Shown here: positions 11,291-25,200 of the stretch, in pieces | How the letters are laid out: each line of letters starts with the position of its first letter | Numbering within the stretch: position 1 is the first letter of the stretch | Assembly: GCA_950295325.1 (NCBI GenBank) | Contig: OX485805.1 | Coordinates: 18,525,501-18,589,500, forward strand | From: Polytrichum commune | Taxonomy: Eukaryota; Streptophyta; Polytrichopsida; Polytrichales; Polytrichaceae | Length of the DNA: 64,000 nt | Direction: 5' to 3' | The notes under the pieces: generated by a model | Database searches by the model: none | What the model saw: only the letters and a program-made list of their open reading frames with translations | What the model was told of the DNA's origin: nothing | Made by a program: the position numbers and the translations under genes

Positions 11291-11606
11291 GCACCCTTAT
11301 CCACAACTAGCCATGTAGGACTCCATGTAGACTTTTCATCCACGAACTTTTCTTTGGGCCTTTAGGCCTTCACCTCCTAGTGTGAAGTGAACTTGGATGG
11401 TCTCCGCCTTTTCGACCAATGAGAGCTCTTACATTGCCATGGTCAAGGGCCTTCAGCCTTGTGTGTGAAGTGGCCCTTAGTGTGCTGGTGAGGATTTGGT
11501 GATGGGCCATGAATTTGAGTGCAAGGTGGCACTAGGTGGACATTATGGGAGTTCTACTTGACCCTTATTCTTTTCATGGCATCTAATATTGGTTTGGTGC
11601 GATTAG

Positions 11607-11752
11607 CATAACATTATTTAGATTCATAACAGTGTTATGTGGGGTTCACAATATCTGGGTGCTCACAGTCTGAATGTGGGGAATATCCGGGAATACTACG
11701 TGGAATACTGTCAGTCCCACAAAACACTGTTATGGCATTGAATAATGTTATG
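11607..11752. mobile_element. Fold-back MITE, family E copy 1
   Basis: Starts CATAACATTATTTAGATTCA and ends with the inverse of CATAACATTATTCAATGCCA. The inner arms carry AACAGTGTT/AACACTGTT and GGAATA/TATTCC. It is a diverged relative of 15502-15642. A lone right end (TCAATAATGTTATGAGGT) also occurs at 1558-1575. Confidence 0.7.
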
Positions 11753-12754
11753 AGGTTTGTTTTCGTCCAATTAATTTGGGTTACCATAATCTTACAGTGC
11801 CATGCATCTAAAAAAAAACATCAAAGTAAAAGATAAGATAAGGTAAGTGGGCTCAAAACAACCATTTTTCTCTCAGCACCGCTCCTCTTGGAGATTGTAC
11901 ACACGATCCAAACGAGATGATTAGCATATCCAAGTTAAGGTTGTAGTCATTTTTCTAATAAAATTTGGAGCTCAAATGAGTATCTTATACATTATTAGGA
12001 CGAATTAAACAATATACAATGTCGGGCAATCTAATGTGAATTTGAGCCCATTGGCTCTCCCTTGCTCAAGGATTCTCTTGCTATAGGGTTGGGTGAACTG
12101 CCTACCTTGTGGTGGGTGGGCTCTTGGTTTTTCCGTGAAGTAGAGAGAAGATTTCACAGTCGGGAACTGAACTGCCAACACCTCCATTCGGATTTGGGTA
12201 TGTCTCCATTGTCATTTGGTAGTTTAGGATCATCTCGGACCTATCACAATGAATATATTCTTCTCTTTCAATGATCATATAGGCCCACTTAAATTGGTGG
12301 AATACTCACCAAGAACCTTCGGTGGTCATTCATTGTGAGAGATTAATAAAACCACGTGAAAGAATTAAAGGATGGAGAAAATTCCAAATATTATTTATAA
12401 AAAAAAGAAAAAGAAAAAGAAAAGGCACTAGATTTTTTTTTATAGAATTTATTGGAATAAATTGCGAGAATATTTATCGAACATATGGATTATCCCATGA
12501 CTATGTAAGCTATTTCAAAGCCCCCCTTGAAATTATCCCGATATTGCACGTAATGTATATCCCTATCTAGGAATCATCCCCCTTATAAATTTTGCATTAG
12601 GAATCCAAATAAGACATGTTTTGGTGCATTGGAGTCCCCTTTCCATTGCTAACTAACACTTTTTTTACAATTTTTTTAAAAACGAATTAAAATATTATAA
12701 GATAGGGGGGCCTCAATAAAACAGTGGACTAAAGCAGACACCTAGATTTGAATG

Positions 12755-12980
12755 TTATGTGGTTAGGTGCAGATCTTAAAACAAGCACCAAAACGACATG
12801 TGTTTAAAAGAGATTGGACTACGTGCTCCAAATATGCCAACCATTGTAGAATGAATAGTTGACATAAATTGAGGAGGTCTATACCTTACTTTTATGGCCA
12901 CTTAATGAGCACGAGAATCTTCACTTTGATGATACATAAGAACTTCATATGAGCTCCAAAAATGTAGAAAGGAAAATGGC
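12755..12980 (+). repeat. Dispersed repeat H
   Basis: Same landmark order as the copy at 4068 (TGTGGTTAGGTGCAGATC ... CACTTAATGAGCACGAGAAT ... ATATGAGCTCCAAAAATG). Noncoding. Confidence 0.65.
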
Positions 12981-13104
12981 CGTGGTTTTGATTTGCATGT
13001 GTTGATCATACACTAATTGCATGGTTCATATTGTATGAGAAGTGTCTGAATAACACATGTCTACCTTAATCATCGTATATATGCTCAGCGCTCAAAGTGA
13101 CTTT

Positions 13105-13519
13105 TTAGCACCATGATCTACCTGAGTGCCGATTCCTGAGTTGGCTATGGTGGAATAGTAGAGATTTTATTTCCAAGGTTGCACAAAAAATGCGAATTTC
13201 TATGAACAATCTGAACATGTGCACATGTGCCCCTTTCAACCTGGACAACACTTTCGCACATTTCAGATGCCAAAGGTTAGCTTCGTCAATTTTCAACCGG
13301 GACCTTTGACTATCAGAAGACCTTATGACCTTTCCTCTCCTCCACTCTTGGAACAGGGGAAGAATTAGGTCTCGTATCAATATTCCTAATTCCTTGCACT
13401 CCAGAATTAAATTTTCCCCTTTAAGAATTTGCTTGCACAGTCTAATTCCCGTCGTGACATGCATACTAATTACAGCAGCTGTGTTGATGATAGTGCTCTC
13501 GAGCTCCCAGGTCCCTTGC
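13105..13519 (-). CDS. Unrecognised coding exon
   Basis: A minus-strand open frame of about 138 codons. It begins just after a good splice acceptor (pyrimidine-rich run ending TTTTAG, about 13520) and can be read without a start codon from QGTWELESTI through MHVTTGIRLCKQILKG and ELGILIRDLILPLFQEWRRG to HSQLRNRHSG. It predicts amphipathic helices with scattered Cys. A second possible exon on the same strand lies at 14176-14400 (SVGSPISVPDPSSPALAILE). I do not recognise the family. The helical N-terminal regions of some plant kinases look similar, but that is only an impression. Confidence 0.4.
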
Positions 13520-15501
13520 TAAAAGATTCAATCTCAGTTTAGAGCCAGTGTACTAAATAAGTTGTTGAATATCATGGGCCAGCATATTATTAGTTCGGGC
13601 CGGGAGCCTGGCTTTCAACAGTTTGCTCAAAAACCTTAATACACAGAACATGCATTCCACATAACTGATGCAGTGTGTAAATTAAACTTACGATTCGCAA
13701 ATCACATGGCACGAGGTTCGCCTTCTCTACCTATCATTGTAGGTGAGCTGCGTTTGAACACAATGTGAGAATCTCATTTCAAAATGCAGGCTGACTGACG
13801 TTTTAATTCGATGAGCCTTCAGGGTTTGATATCTTTTCAACCTACCTCATCAACCATGTTGAGCTAATAAACCATTGAACATGGTTGAATTTAGCGTTTA
13901 ACCTTTTAGGTCTTGCATCTATGTTTACACATCCAAATGAAGATTAACATTGCAACTTCATGTTTAATAGGTATTGATTCCACGTTGGAGAGTAATATGA
14001 AAACAGTGTAGAGGCATGACTTGAGGTTCGTGATGCTGTTGAATCGCTTGGTCTTTGAAAGCATTGACAAAAAAAAGTTAAACCCCCAATCCAAATTGGG
14101 ATTATGTTCTAAATGTTACATCTGCATCAAATTTTCCACTACATCTGCATGCTTAACTTCAATTTGAGCGTCATTTTATGTGCCAGGCATGATGATCAAT
14201 ATTTCTGGGTTCGTCTGACTCGAGTGATAACTAAAGTGAACGAGCAAGTAGCACGGTTCAAAGGTCGTGTCACCTTGAAATGAGGCGAAGTGGTCACTGG
14301 CAAGCAAACAACCAAGCTCGAGAATGGCAAGAGCAGGAGAACTTGGGTCAGGTACACTAATTGGACTTCCAACTGACATACAGTTTTGACTCTTTGGATC
14401 AAATCGGGAATTGGCTCATCTGGTTAGCAATTGCGCATCATACAAATTTTTATTTCAAGTTTCAGTACAAAACTTCTAGTGCAGAAGTGAAGAGAGGTCA
14501 AAAGTGACCTCTCTTTCTTGTGAAGTGATCACAACTATAGGCCCTCCCAATTGTGCTAACTATTGAACCTAAAATGATTAAATGCACATAGCCAATCTCA
14601 TCCTCACCATAATGTGTCCTTTTGGTGTTCATTCTTAACTACAAACCTTGTCATATACCACTCAAGCTTACAAAATCATCAAAAATAGTGACCACATCAG
14701 GACCACGCACGTACTATAAGGATCATGTGGTCAAGTCACTGAAAAATCGACATGTTTAGAAGGTGGATATGGTGCATATGACTGGTCCATATATCTTATG
14801 TCTAAGTGCTGTCTGATTAATGAGGTGAGTTCATGCGAGAATGACCTTGCATGACAACTCTAAACTTTAACTCATAGATTAGTACATAATGTAATTCTCC
14901 AAGGACATGAGGCCAATGCTCTTGTCACGATTTAGACCGCCAATTGTTATCAATTGACAATCAATTAACAAGATCTTTGTTGTTAAGAAGGCCTGAACCG
15001 CCTCCACAGAAGCCGAGATTTCTTTCGGTTACTAGTAGGTTATCATTCTGCCCAGTGTACTGAGTGAAACCTGGAGTTGTTGAAAGTTAGGTTTCTGCTC
15101 TGAACTTTGGGATTATGTGTTGTTGAAACACTTGACTCATCAATTAGGTCACGCGCAGCAGGACTTAAACATTTGCAGCCCAGCAAATGTGTATGGAATT
15201 ATCTGCAATGATTAAGCAGCTAGGTAGTCACAGAAAACCATCGACCATCCAAAATCATAAAAGCCTTGTGTGACTAACTGCAAATTGTTGTGAATGCCAT
15301 AATTTACGTTCAACCCCAAACATCAGACTGCCTCGTCCCTCTTAGTCTTTCACCAGAAATCAACCATCATTTTCACCCTTAGGTAATTCACCTCAAAACC
15401 CTTATTGTAGCTTGGTAGATTTGGCGTCTATTACAATGTCATGTGGCAAGCTCCTTACATTCATTATTTAAGTCACAACCAATCACTCATCCAAGAGCAA
15501 A

Positions 15502-15642
15502 CATAACATTATTCAGATCCATAACAGAGTGTTCTATGGGACTGACAGTATTCTGTGGAATATTCCTCATATTATGTGAGGAATATTTCACAGAATACTG
15601 TCAGTCCCATAGAACACTGTTATGGATCTGAATAATGTTATG
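15502..15642. mobile_element. Fold-back MITE, family E copy 2 (near-perfect palindrome)
   Basis: A 141-bp element folding on itself: CATAACATTATTCAGATCCA pairs with its inverse at the right end. The arms also pair through GTTCTATGGGACTGACAGTA and GGAATATT, leaving a tiny loop at CTCATATTATGTGAG. It lies about 210 bp upstream of the aspartic peptidase start codon, so it could form a transcribed hairpin or affect the promoter. Confidence 0.8.
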
Positions 15643-15853
15643 AACTACTTATCAAATTTTAATACAATTTTGCATCCATGAAGGTGCAATCCTATCCATA
15701 ATTCCTGGATTGTATCTTTGAGTTGATCCATTGAGCAGGTAGAGGAAACGCCGCTACTGTGGATCATCATGCACTCTCCTCTACTTGGTTAAAGACTAGT
15801 CCATAATCTCACATAGGTAGCGTTTTTGAGTTAAGCCATTTTCCGAACACTAC

Positions 15854-16254
15854 TTGAAGTTAGTTTTTGCAAATTATGAGTTCTTGCAGGACGTCAATAC
15901 CCTCGCATCAGGCCGCACAGTTCGTGGAAGACGGGCTGGTCAGCTGATCATATTGTGCGTAAGTTCTTGTATTTTGCTTCTCCTTTGGGTGAAGTGGAAA
16001 TCATCTCAACCAGCCCTAGTACCCACCGGCATTGGAATCAGGTCTGAAGGGCCAGTTCAAGAGGCTGTGTTCCCTTTGTTCCGGTATTACAAACGGCCTT
16101 ATTTCCCAAACATCACGGCTGCTCCTGAGTGGACCCAGTTTCTGTCATCGCATCACCATAGGAGGCGAAGCAGGTCTTTACATGCGCTCAACAACCTGGA
16201 CAACACAGCACAATGGCCTCTTGGAGGTGGACAACGAACTTCGGATTTAGATAT
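15854..16254 (+). CDS. Aspartic peptidase exon 1 (membrane anchor)
   Basis: Encodes residues 1-133 and two bases of codon 134. The short N-terminus ends in RTVRGRRAGQ, followed by the hydrophobic LIILCVSSCILLLLW. This is a signal-anchor pattern, with the catalytic part on the lumenal or outer side. The donor is a consensus GTAAGT at 16255. The alternative start is a spliced exon beginning at 15890 (TTCTTGCAG just before). Confidence 0.75.
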
Positions 16255-19200
16255 GTAAGTATGTCGACAATATAAGCGTAGATGTGTGTTATTTGGATGT
16301 GTTCCTCTCTGCACCCACTTCCTCATAGGTTATGAAACATGCAATCTGTGTGAGATGATTAGCAAAGTATCCAAATCGTGCACATAAATCATTAACCTCA
16401 CAATGGCCGACAACTAACTTCGGATTTAGATATGTAACTAAGTATCATGTTGACAATATAACGTAGACGTGTGTTATTTGGATGTTTTCCTCTCTGCACC
16501 CACTTCTCATAAATTACTAAACACGCAATCAGTGTGAGATGATTAGCAAAGTATCCAAATCGTGCACAAAATCATGAACCTCACAATGGCCTCTTGGAGG
16601 TGGACAACGAACTTTGGATTTAGATATGCAAGTATGTTGACAATACAAACGTAGACGTGTGTTATTTGGATGTTTTCCTCTCTGCACCCACTTCTCATAG
16701 GTTATGAAACACGCGATCTGTGTGAGGTGATTAGCAAAGTATCCAAATCGTGCACATAATCATTAACCTCACAATTTTCACAGCTGATATGAATATCTTA
16801 TTCAATATCAAAGTGAAGATTCTGATGCTCATTAAGTGGTCATTTAGGTCTCCCCAATCATGTTGACTATTGAGCCTCGAATGGCTAGCATATCTTGAGC
16901 ACGTAGTCCAATCTCTTTTAAACACATGTCTATTTGGGTGTCCATTCTTAGATTCACACTTAAACCACATTCTACTCAAATATAGGTGCCCATATTTTTT
17001 CTATGTTTGATTTAGGCATGTCTACTTCAACATTGTTGAGCTTCTTTATGGGGCCATCCCTAGATGAGGAGTCAAAGCCATTGGAGGACGTTGAATGGAC
17101 CCATTCCATATGCAGTATAGTTGCAAGGAGCTTACATGGATCACTATATTCGTTAATTGGAGACTTTTTCATGATTTGGAGACTAATCAAGGACTTCAAG
17201 TTTGATATTGTGTTTAGTGCATGTTTTGATTATGATATAGATACTTATTATATTTAGAAATATATGTACTCCTCATGCATGAATATGTAGAAAGTTCACT
17301 ACCAATGTTCCCCACATTCACAATATTGCATCCCAAACTATGAGTAAAGTTTATTTTGAGACTTTCCAAAGTCTCCAATTTACGAATATAGTGATATGGG
17401 TTAAATACACTTACCTTGAATATGCTAGCTTGTCTAGATATGTTATGCAACTTCCCTTGTTTATGTTGGGTACGGAGTATAATAATCTAGTGGCGAAATT
17501 TTAATTATTTGGATGAGAATAATGTTTTGTAAGGCCTAGCTCAGGTGAAACCATGAGTGCGCCTATTATGGACCTTTTGAGCATTTCGGAATATGTGGGG
17601 GTTTGATAACAAACAAATAGAAACTACATGAGCACACGAGAATGAAAGGAGCATGAAATTTGTAATAGATGGAGTCCATGTGAATGTCTTGTGGATGCTT
17701 GAAATGAAACTCGTAGATGACGTTTAATGGATTTATTTCTTATAAAACATACTACATACTTAATCAGATATGTGTACATTAGGAATTTTTATGAGACAAG
17801 ATGGTGTTGCAATTAGTTTGTTGAGCTATGACAAAGGTTTCATCAGTTCATGGATCCAAGATTTTGCATACGTTCATATTTCGGGCTTTTATGAGGATAC
17901 ATTGACGATCAAAGGATCAGTACTTTGGTCTGGAAAAGGGGGCTACAAGGTTGTTGATGTTTCATATCTGATAGTCTGATGCAGGGAAGCCTACTATGTC
18001 GATGTGGCCTTTGGCACTAAGGACAGAATGAAACACTTTTTTCTGCAAGTTGACACGGGAAGCGGTGTTAGCTGGGTCCATTGCAAGTTTGGCAAGAGTC
18101 AAATTCTACACTTGGTAAAATCGCCTTCTTGTAAACAAGTCAAGTTTAACTGAATGAAACCATATAACTTCAAATCTAATGTGACTCAATAATATGTCAA
18201 CATTGTATTTTACTAACATATGCAAAAATTAGGCCCATCCTGACAGTCAACTGATGAAACCCCATTTGTTGTGTGTATTCTCCTCATGTTTGATGGAGGT
18301 TTGATAAGAATTAGTTCAATTCCAAATCATGAAGTTTGTGAGCCTCTGATAATGTGTGACCTTCTTCAATCTACTTTCATGTAGAGTTTTTGAAACTGCC
18401 TAGAGTCCAAAGTGACAATCTGGACGTGCTTGACCATCCAGAGTTAAGTTAGTACACCTAATCCTCGCTTCAAATACTAATGCAGGGTCCCAATGGACTA
18501 TATAACCCTATTTCAGCCATGTATGTGAACTGTAAGAAAGACAAACAATTATGTAAGGTTTTCCAAGAAGGGGACCCATCTGATTTACCTTGCACTAAGG
18601 AGAAAAAATACAAGTGCTTCTTCACCCATGAATATGGTGATGGTTTGCGTGTAAAAGGAGCAATAATCGAGACACCAGTGACCTTTGCCCTTCAAGATGG
18701 GAGCATGGCCAGTACTACTATGGCAATCGGGTCAGTGATCATCTCCTCTGCTTGCTCACATTTTTCTTGCCAAACAATCCACATTATGCTAAACATCTAG
18801 TTTAGTGTGACATTAAGATTCGTACTATGCCATGTTAAGTAGAGTGGCCTTTGTGATATGTTATGTAGCATCACCTATTGTATGTCATCCTCTGTAGTTG
18901 CCACTCAACGATTGCAAGATAATAAATGTGGGTCAATGATCAATAATGTAGGCCACATTGAATCAAATGTAAAATGTAGTCCCAACTAGTCAAGTTTTAG
19001 GAATTGTGAAGATTGTTCTTGTAGCCATTCATGTCAAAATGCAAGTGACCAATGTATAATGTTATGATGATACATATCATCCTTAGGGTGCTAACTTAAA
19101 CATCCAACTAATGATACATTCCAGACCAATTCAACTCATATATCAACCATTTATGCCTTGCTAGTGCGGTACACAAATGGCTACACAACTTTTGTTGCAT

Positions 19201-22200
19201 AGGCATGACATTGACATGCAAGAAAACAATGAGTTATTAGTTGATTACGCTTTTGAGCATGTTCCTAATCTGATAATGCAAGTGACTGGTGTTTGATGTT
19301 GAGTCAATGTTGCTAACCCAATATTGATTCAATCCATTGTTCAACCTTTAAGGTCTTGTAACTATGAAATATAGAAACAAAAGATAAAATTTGCAACTTC
19401 ATGTATGGTACACATGGATCGAATGTTGTATTTTGATGTGATTGAATCATGTCAAATGAATGCTAAAATCAAGGTAAGTGAACTCTATGTGGTCACTCTT
19501 CTTAATCAAGCAACCACAATTGTAACTTTCAAATGGGCATAGAAGTTGATAACTTGCACATGCTATGAACCCAAGGTTATCTTGAGAACACCTAAGTCGC
19601 AAAGTTACGCTTGTCAAAAAGAACCCAAAGAAAAAGATGTAAACAATGGTCAGGCCTTGAGCCCAGCCCTTCAGACAACTACATTTGAGTGGTAGATGGC
19701 AAGGCTTGTAGTTATGAGTGGAAGATAAAAAGATGTCAATCACAATGAGATTGGATTATATGCTCAAAATGTGATTACCATTTTGGGTTTAATAGTCAAG
19801 TTCTACAATTGACAACCGTACCTATGTGATCATTTGAAAATATATATAATTTGTACTTTGACCTCTTATAACAGTTCATGCACATCTTAAGTTTGATTCT
19901 AAAACTTGAAATGACAATCTTTATGATTCACAACTACTACTCAGATGAGACAATCCCCGATCTAACCCAATGGCCAAAATTGCTTGTAGAGTTTAGAGAC
20001 AACATACATACTGGTGGTGGTTGGTCTAGTAATATAGGTGAATGCATGGCACCGATAAAACACCATATTCGAAATTTTGGGAAAATTCCATGATTTTGGG
20101 AAAATACAGTTTAGGTTGAGTCGACCTAAAATGTACCCACTGGGTACATTTTAGGTCGACTCCACCTAAATTGTCATCAAATTGGGAGACTGGAAATCTC
20201 CCAAAATTTTGAATATGGTGTTAATCAACATCAAGGATGGTTTCAAAGAGCCTACCTGTGTGTATCGAAATTGTAAAGTAGAGAAATATTGATATTTGAT
20301 GGAATCTTATCCCATTTTATTATTTGGGTCAATGTCATTACAACCCATGCTAAGACAATTATACCTAGTACATATGAAAGATTTTTGCACGATATATTTA
20401 TCCGAACGGTATCAAAACAAAAGTACCTTCGAAAATCCATACCCTGTTGTATCAAAAAACAGGCAAAACACTCATTATAGATACCCAAATGGTATCAGAA
20501 AAAGAAGTCAATACCAATCCAACATTGATGGATTGGAATTCATGGCGTCTACATAAACTGATCCATCATGGATGACGAGACTCCAGTATAAAAAAAAGTC
20601 CTCAACAAAACTGAGAACCGAGTCGTTCCAATTTGACTACACTAAACTAATCCGAGGTCTGTGATTCTATTTCGGGAGTCTAGTTGTCTCAAATTGATCA
20701 GTAACAAGTTATAACATAATTCACTGCGTTATCGCCTTTGCAATTCATGAGGTTACGCAGACACCACAGATGTAGGTAGTATACCTTCATTAACGAGTCG
20801 AGGTTTGTGATGGCTCTGCAGATGTGTTCATAAGAAAGATGACAAGACTACAATCGCGCCAGGCCAAGAAACGATCGACACCGATGGACTCATCGCCATT
20901 GGCGAACACCCTGCGGCGTGGCAAAACCAGCTCAAGATTATGGGAATTATTGGCGACCTGATAATTGCGATCTGCATCGATGCCTCTGGTGCCACACCGC
21001 CTGCGCCTGCAGGATTCCTCTCGTTTGGGAACCTTTATGGAACTTACACGGCTGGCAAGATTGTATGGACGAATATGCTCGAGCCTAAAGACAAGTGGTA
21101 ATAATATGACATCCATAATTCACCCAAGCTCACCAGCCACAACATTACTATGCCGTCAGACTCTGGTCTGTGGCCGCACTAACTTAACAATAAGGACATC
21201 AGGGTTCCTTCGATTTGATGAGTGTTTCTGTCGTGTGATCTCCAGTCGGCCGTTTTGGGTTTTCAATCAATACTTGTGTTCTTTTCTTACTTGTGGTGAT
21301 GATCGGAGGCAGTGTTCAGGATTGAGGTCTTCAATGCCCTTCGAACGTGATTTGGCCCTTCACAATATACCTCTCAAAACACTCCTTCAGATCGCAACCC
21401 TAAATTGAAAATGAAGACGTCACTTGAAGTCTTCAATGTAATTTGCTCACCACAAGAACCAACAAGCGTAGGGCATTGTCACTACAATGGTTGGTTTTTA
21501 GTTCTTCACATTGTACTAGAAGCATGTACCGTATAACTCATGCACAAGTTTAATATGAATTTTGTATTTCATTTCTATATTCTTACATTGACGTCTTGGA
21601 TTTGAATCAACCCTTCAACTCAAGGGCTGAAATTTGAGAGCCCTTCAAAATGAAACTCATATGAGGGCTTCAATCTTGAACACTGCTCGGAGGGAGTGTT
21701 TGTGTTGGAATGAAAAACAACCCATTTCGGTCAATTGAGGGTCAAATTCATTTTAGTACTTCTTGGCAAGTCAAAATGCGTTCGAACCTCAACGACCCAA
21801 TATGAAATGTCCTTTGTTCAGACCTTCACACAATTATCCAAGCGTGCACCGAAAACTTACCAAATATGGAAGGTGTTGTATCCAAATCAACCGACTCCCA
21901 ACTAAAAGATTGGTTGAATTGGAGGATAACCCTAATATGCTCCTTGATCCATATTCATTGAATGTGAACTTGCAAGGACTTAGAGTGGGATCAACAACAC
22001 TTGTTTACATGCGAATTGTGTACTACCGGCTAGGAAGGAGGTTAGTGAGTCGCTATTGGTTGTGAAGGGGTCAATAAGATGGTACCACTTAGGAATGCAA
22101 TATGCAAGATGGTTACATGGTAGGCCTACTTATGGTAACTTGCTTTTAAGATAGATCTAGACATAATTTAATTTGGACTTTCGGTTGCTTCAATCCTATG

Positions 22201-25200
22201 AGCAGATCCAGTGATACACTTTTGATATATCCAAATTTTGTTAGAGATGTGTGAATCCTTAGTAATTATTTGAATATAATGCCTGGGGAGGTCACTCCAT
22301 TGTCAAGTTGAAAACCATGTGCGAAAGAAGTTTGCTACCCCTATATTATATGCCATAGATAATTTTAAAAATTATGATATTTTTTCTATGTATACATATC
22401 CATTGATAATATCTTTTGTATATTTTTTGAAATTTTTAGTCATCTCCATTTTTTCTAGTAATTTTTTTAGTTCAATTATGCGTCATTCTAGTTAGAAACG
22501 GTATGTTTTCTAGAAAGAAACAAATTATCAAATTTGGTTATCAATTTTTACTATGTAATAGATACCATGTATATGTACTCATAAATTTTTTTTGATAAAA
22601 GTTTGACCCATTTTGTTGATTCAACTTAGAAAATGTAGATTTTTTTCTTTCGCACATGGTTTTCAACTTGATAATGGAGTGACCTCCCCAGGATATAATG
22701 CTATGTCAATATGTTGAAGAAGATCAAGTATTGATTTTTGATGTCAAATCTATATAATGTGATGTTGAATAATGAAAGCATAATAAAAAAAACATGTTAT
22801 AATATGATCATATTGAACTTTTCATTTTCTATTGAAGGACCCTACCATACAATCTTATTAAACTATGCATGCTATTATGTACACTAATGCCTCAAATAAT
22901 ACTCCTTGCACTCACGTTAGTTCGTACATGGTATGAAGAGTCCACCCCTCGGGGACTTTTATCCAGTTTTACTCAAATATCAGTTAGGTTTGCGGTTCTC
23001 ATTTTAGTAGGGGAACCTAGGTTAGTAGCTTAGTATTGTTATGTTATATTGCCTACACATTACTTCTATGGATCTATTTTCCTTCATAACGCTACTTAGT
23101 GATACGAGACCATTCTCCTTCTAAAGGGTGTGCAGGGTATCCTAGTGTGGAACATTTGACTAACTTATAATTGATGTGCAACTATAGATTCAACATTGAA
23201 TATGTAGCCGTAAGACTATATGGGGAATAATGCGGCCACAAATTGAGATTTGATCATGGGAGTCCTAGCTAAATAATGTTACGTTACTTGCATTTTTAAT
23301 TGGTCATTTTCAGGCATAACTCAGATTCTTGGGGCAGATATCTATACGTTGGCCATTCCGGCAAAGGAGATTAGACTTTGTTGATGTCGGCGAGGCTTTG
23401 ATCAAGATCTCCTAACATTTTGTTGGCTAAGCACTTTGATGTGGAATGGGTGGGGGGTGTAAGAAGGAATAGATTTCTCTTACATTGTCTAACATGTAAG
23501 TTGGAGTGAGGCATGATCACATTACCCATTTTGAGTGTTATAAGACTAAAGATTCATGAATATTCATATCTCAATACTTTAGAAAAACAAAATAAATCCA
23601 AAAGACTATACGAACTCCGGACAACGGTTGGGTTTTATAAAAAAAATTATGCTTCTTTAAAAACCACTCAAGTGTGAGATAAAATAGCCTTGGGTCCATA
23701 CCCACATATTTTTGCAGATCTACTTTCTCCCCAATCAAATTAGACTCAAGTTTCCATTCAAAAAATAGAGAGGCGGTCAAGTCCTCGAACTTCAACCCCC
23801 CTATTATGCACGCTTATCACCGCTTCTTGTTCTTTAAGAGGGCAATTTGCACATGTGGGAACCGGTTAATTCGGTTAGAATTTACATGTTGAAAGATTGG
23901 CTTTCTAAATTGTTGACTCTTGTGTTGCCTTCATTGAAGCCTACAAAGCCACATACTGAACGTTACCAAGGGGACTCTCAATTGTGTTAGGATAAACTCA
24001 CTCATAATCAAGTCGGTGAAAATGTTGATGCTCGTCTTTTAAAAATATGCATCGTTTCTCTTCTTGCCTTCATTGACGAAACTCAAAACCTCATGCAATT
24101 TACATTGATAGGGAAGACTCCATGTACTCCGCAAAGTTGATGGCGATCAAATACCGTGGCGGTGTGTTTCCACTTCATGAGCCTCGGAAAAGGAGAAAGC
24201 AAGTTGGACCGGTTGGAGTCCAAATGGGTTTCGATAGCGGGAGTGACCTATCGTACATGACTACTAATGTTTATCGCCAAATCAAGGACTTTGTGAGCAA
24301 GGATCATTTAAGAAATTGTTCCAAGTTTTACTCAATGTTCCAAATTCTTTATCACTATATAATATTTGAATCTGGGGGGGTCCACTACCTATAGGGTTCC
24401 TGACCATATATGTTATAGAGGTTTTCTTTATGGAGGATTCTTATATAATGACATAGTATTAGAATATTGTAAATATTCAGATGATGTTGTGGAATGATTT
24501 CTAAAATAATCCTTCTACGTTGTTTTGAAACACCCTGTGATATGCATAACCCTTTGTATCACATCGTTGGATACTACCAATGTTTGAATCAAGATTTTTA
24601 GAATTACTGCCTCCAATGTATTAATCAACAACCTTATATTTTAACGTTGATGGTTGTTTTATTTGCGATCTCCAAGGTTTGAATTAGAAGCACTACAAGG
24701 ATATGAGTCCTAGGCAATTGACCTATAACTCTGGAAACTTGTCCTATGTAATTGACAGATTTACTAATCTAGAGTAGGGGTAGATTTGCATTGTTCTTTC
24801 ATCGACGTGGGACGATTGCGTAAGACTCATATGCTAGTACTCCCTCCGTCCCAAAATTATTGTCCTACTGCTCCCTGGAGTTTAATATCCCGAAATGTTT
24901 GTCCGAAACTCCAGGGAGCAGGAGGACAATCATTTTGGGACGGAGGGAGTAGTATCATATTATAGACACCACCACTCTTATTATAGAGACCATGGGTTTT
25001 GTGTGGTAGTATAGACGCCATTCTTATATGGTGCAATAGATTACGGAAGTGAAGTCTCGTGATAAGTCCTTGCAGAATGTTTTGAGTGGTTGAAATTGGA
25101 TGTGTAGGATGCAGCTCGACATGGATGCAAAAAGCATGGGTTATGTACACATAAAAGATTCAAAGGAGTTTGATGCATCGGAGCGGCGCTTGTGTTGGAC

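Larger units (their letters stand above)
9950..11478. mobile_element. Family J copy 2, interrupted by a hAT MITE
   Basis: Left end TTAGGGCCACTTCACAC (9948 on), right end GTGTGAAGTGGCCCTTA (11462-11478). Removing the nested MITE (10133-11081) leaves about 580 bp, similar to copy 1 (503 bp). The right half contains a near-perfect 70-bp hairpin (11221-11290). Confidence 0.65.

Noticed and set aside
12005-12187. Minus-strand frame with FTEKPRAHPPQGRQFTQPYS
   Set aside because: Composition looks familiar but no domain, start context or neighbours support a gene; likely a repeat-derived frame.
17770-17979. Open frame directly upstream of peptidase exon 2
   Set aside because: It does not fit the family sequence or the phase of exon 1, and the exon 1 donor to exon 2 acceptor join explains the protein fully.
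20485-20500. TGGTATCAGA, like an LTR retrotransposon primer-binding site
   Set aside because: No LTR ends or gag/pol sequence nearby.
24840-24949. Taking the Stowaway MITE as proof of a grass genome
   Set aside because: Stowaway elements occur widely in plants and nothing else here is grass-specific.
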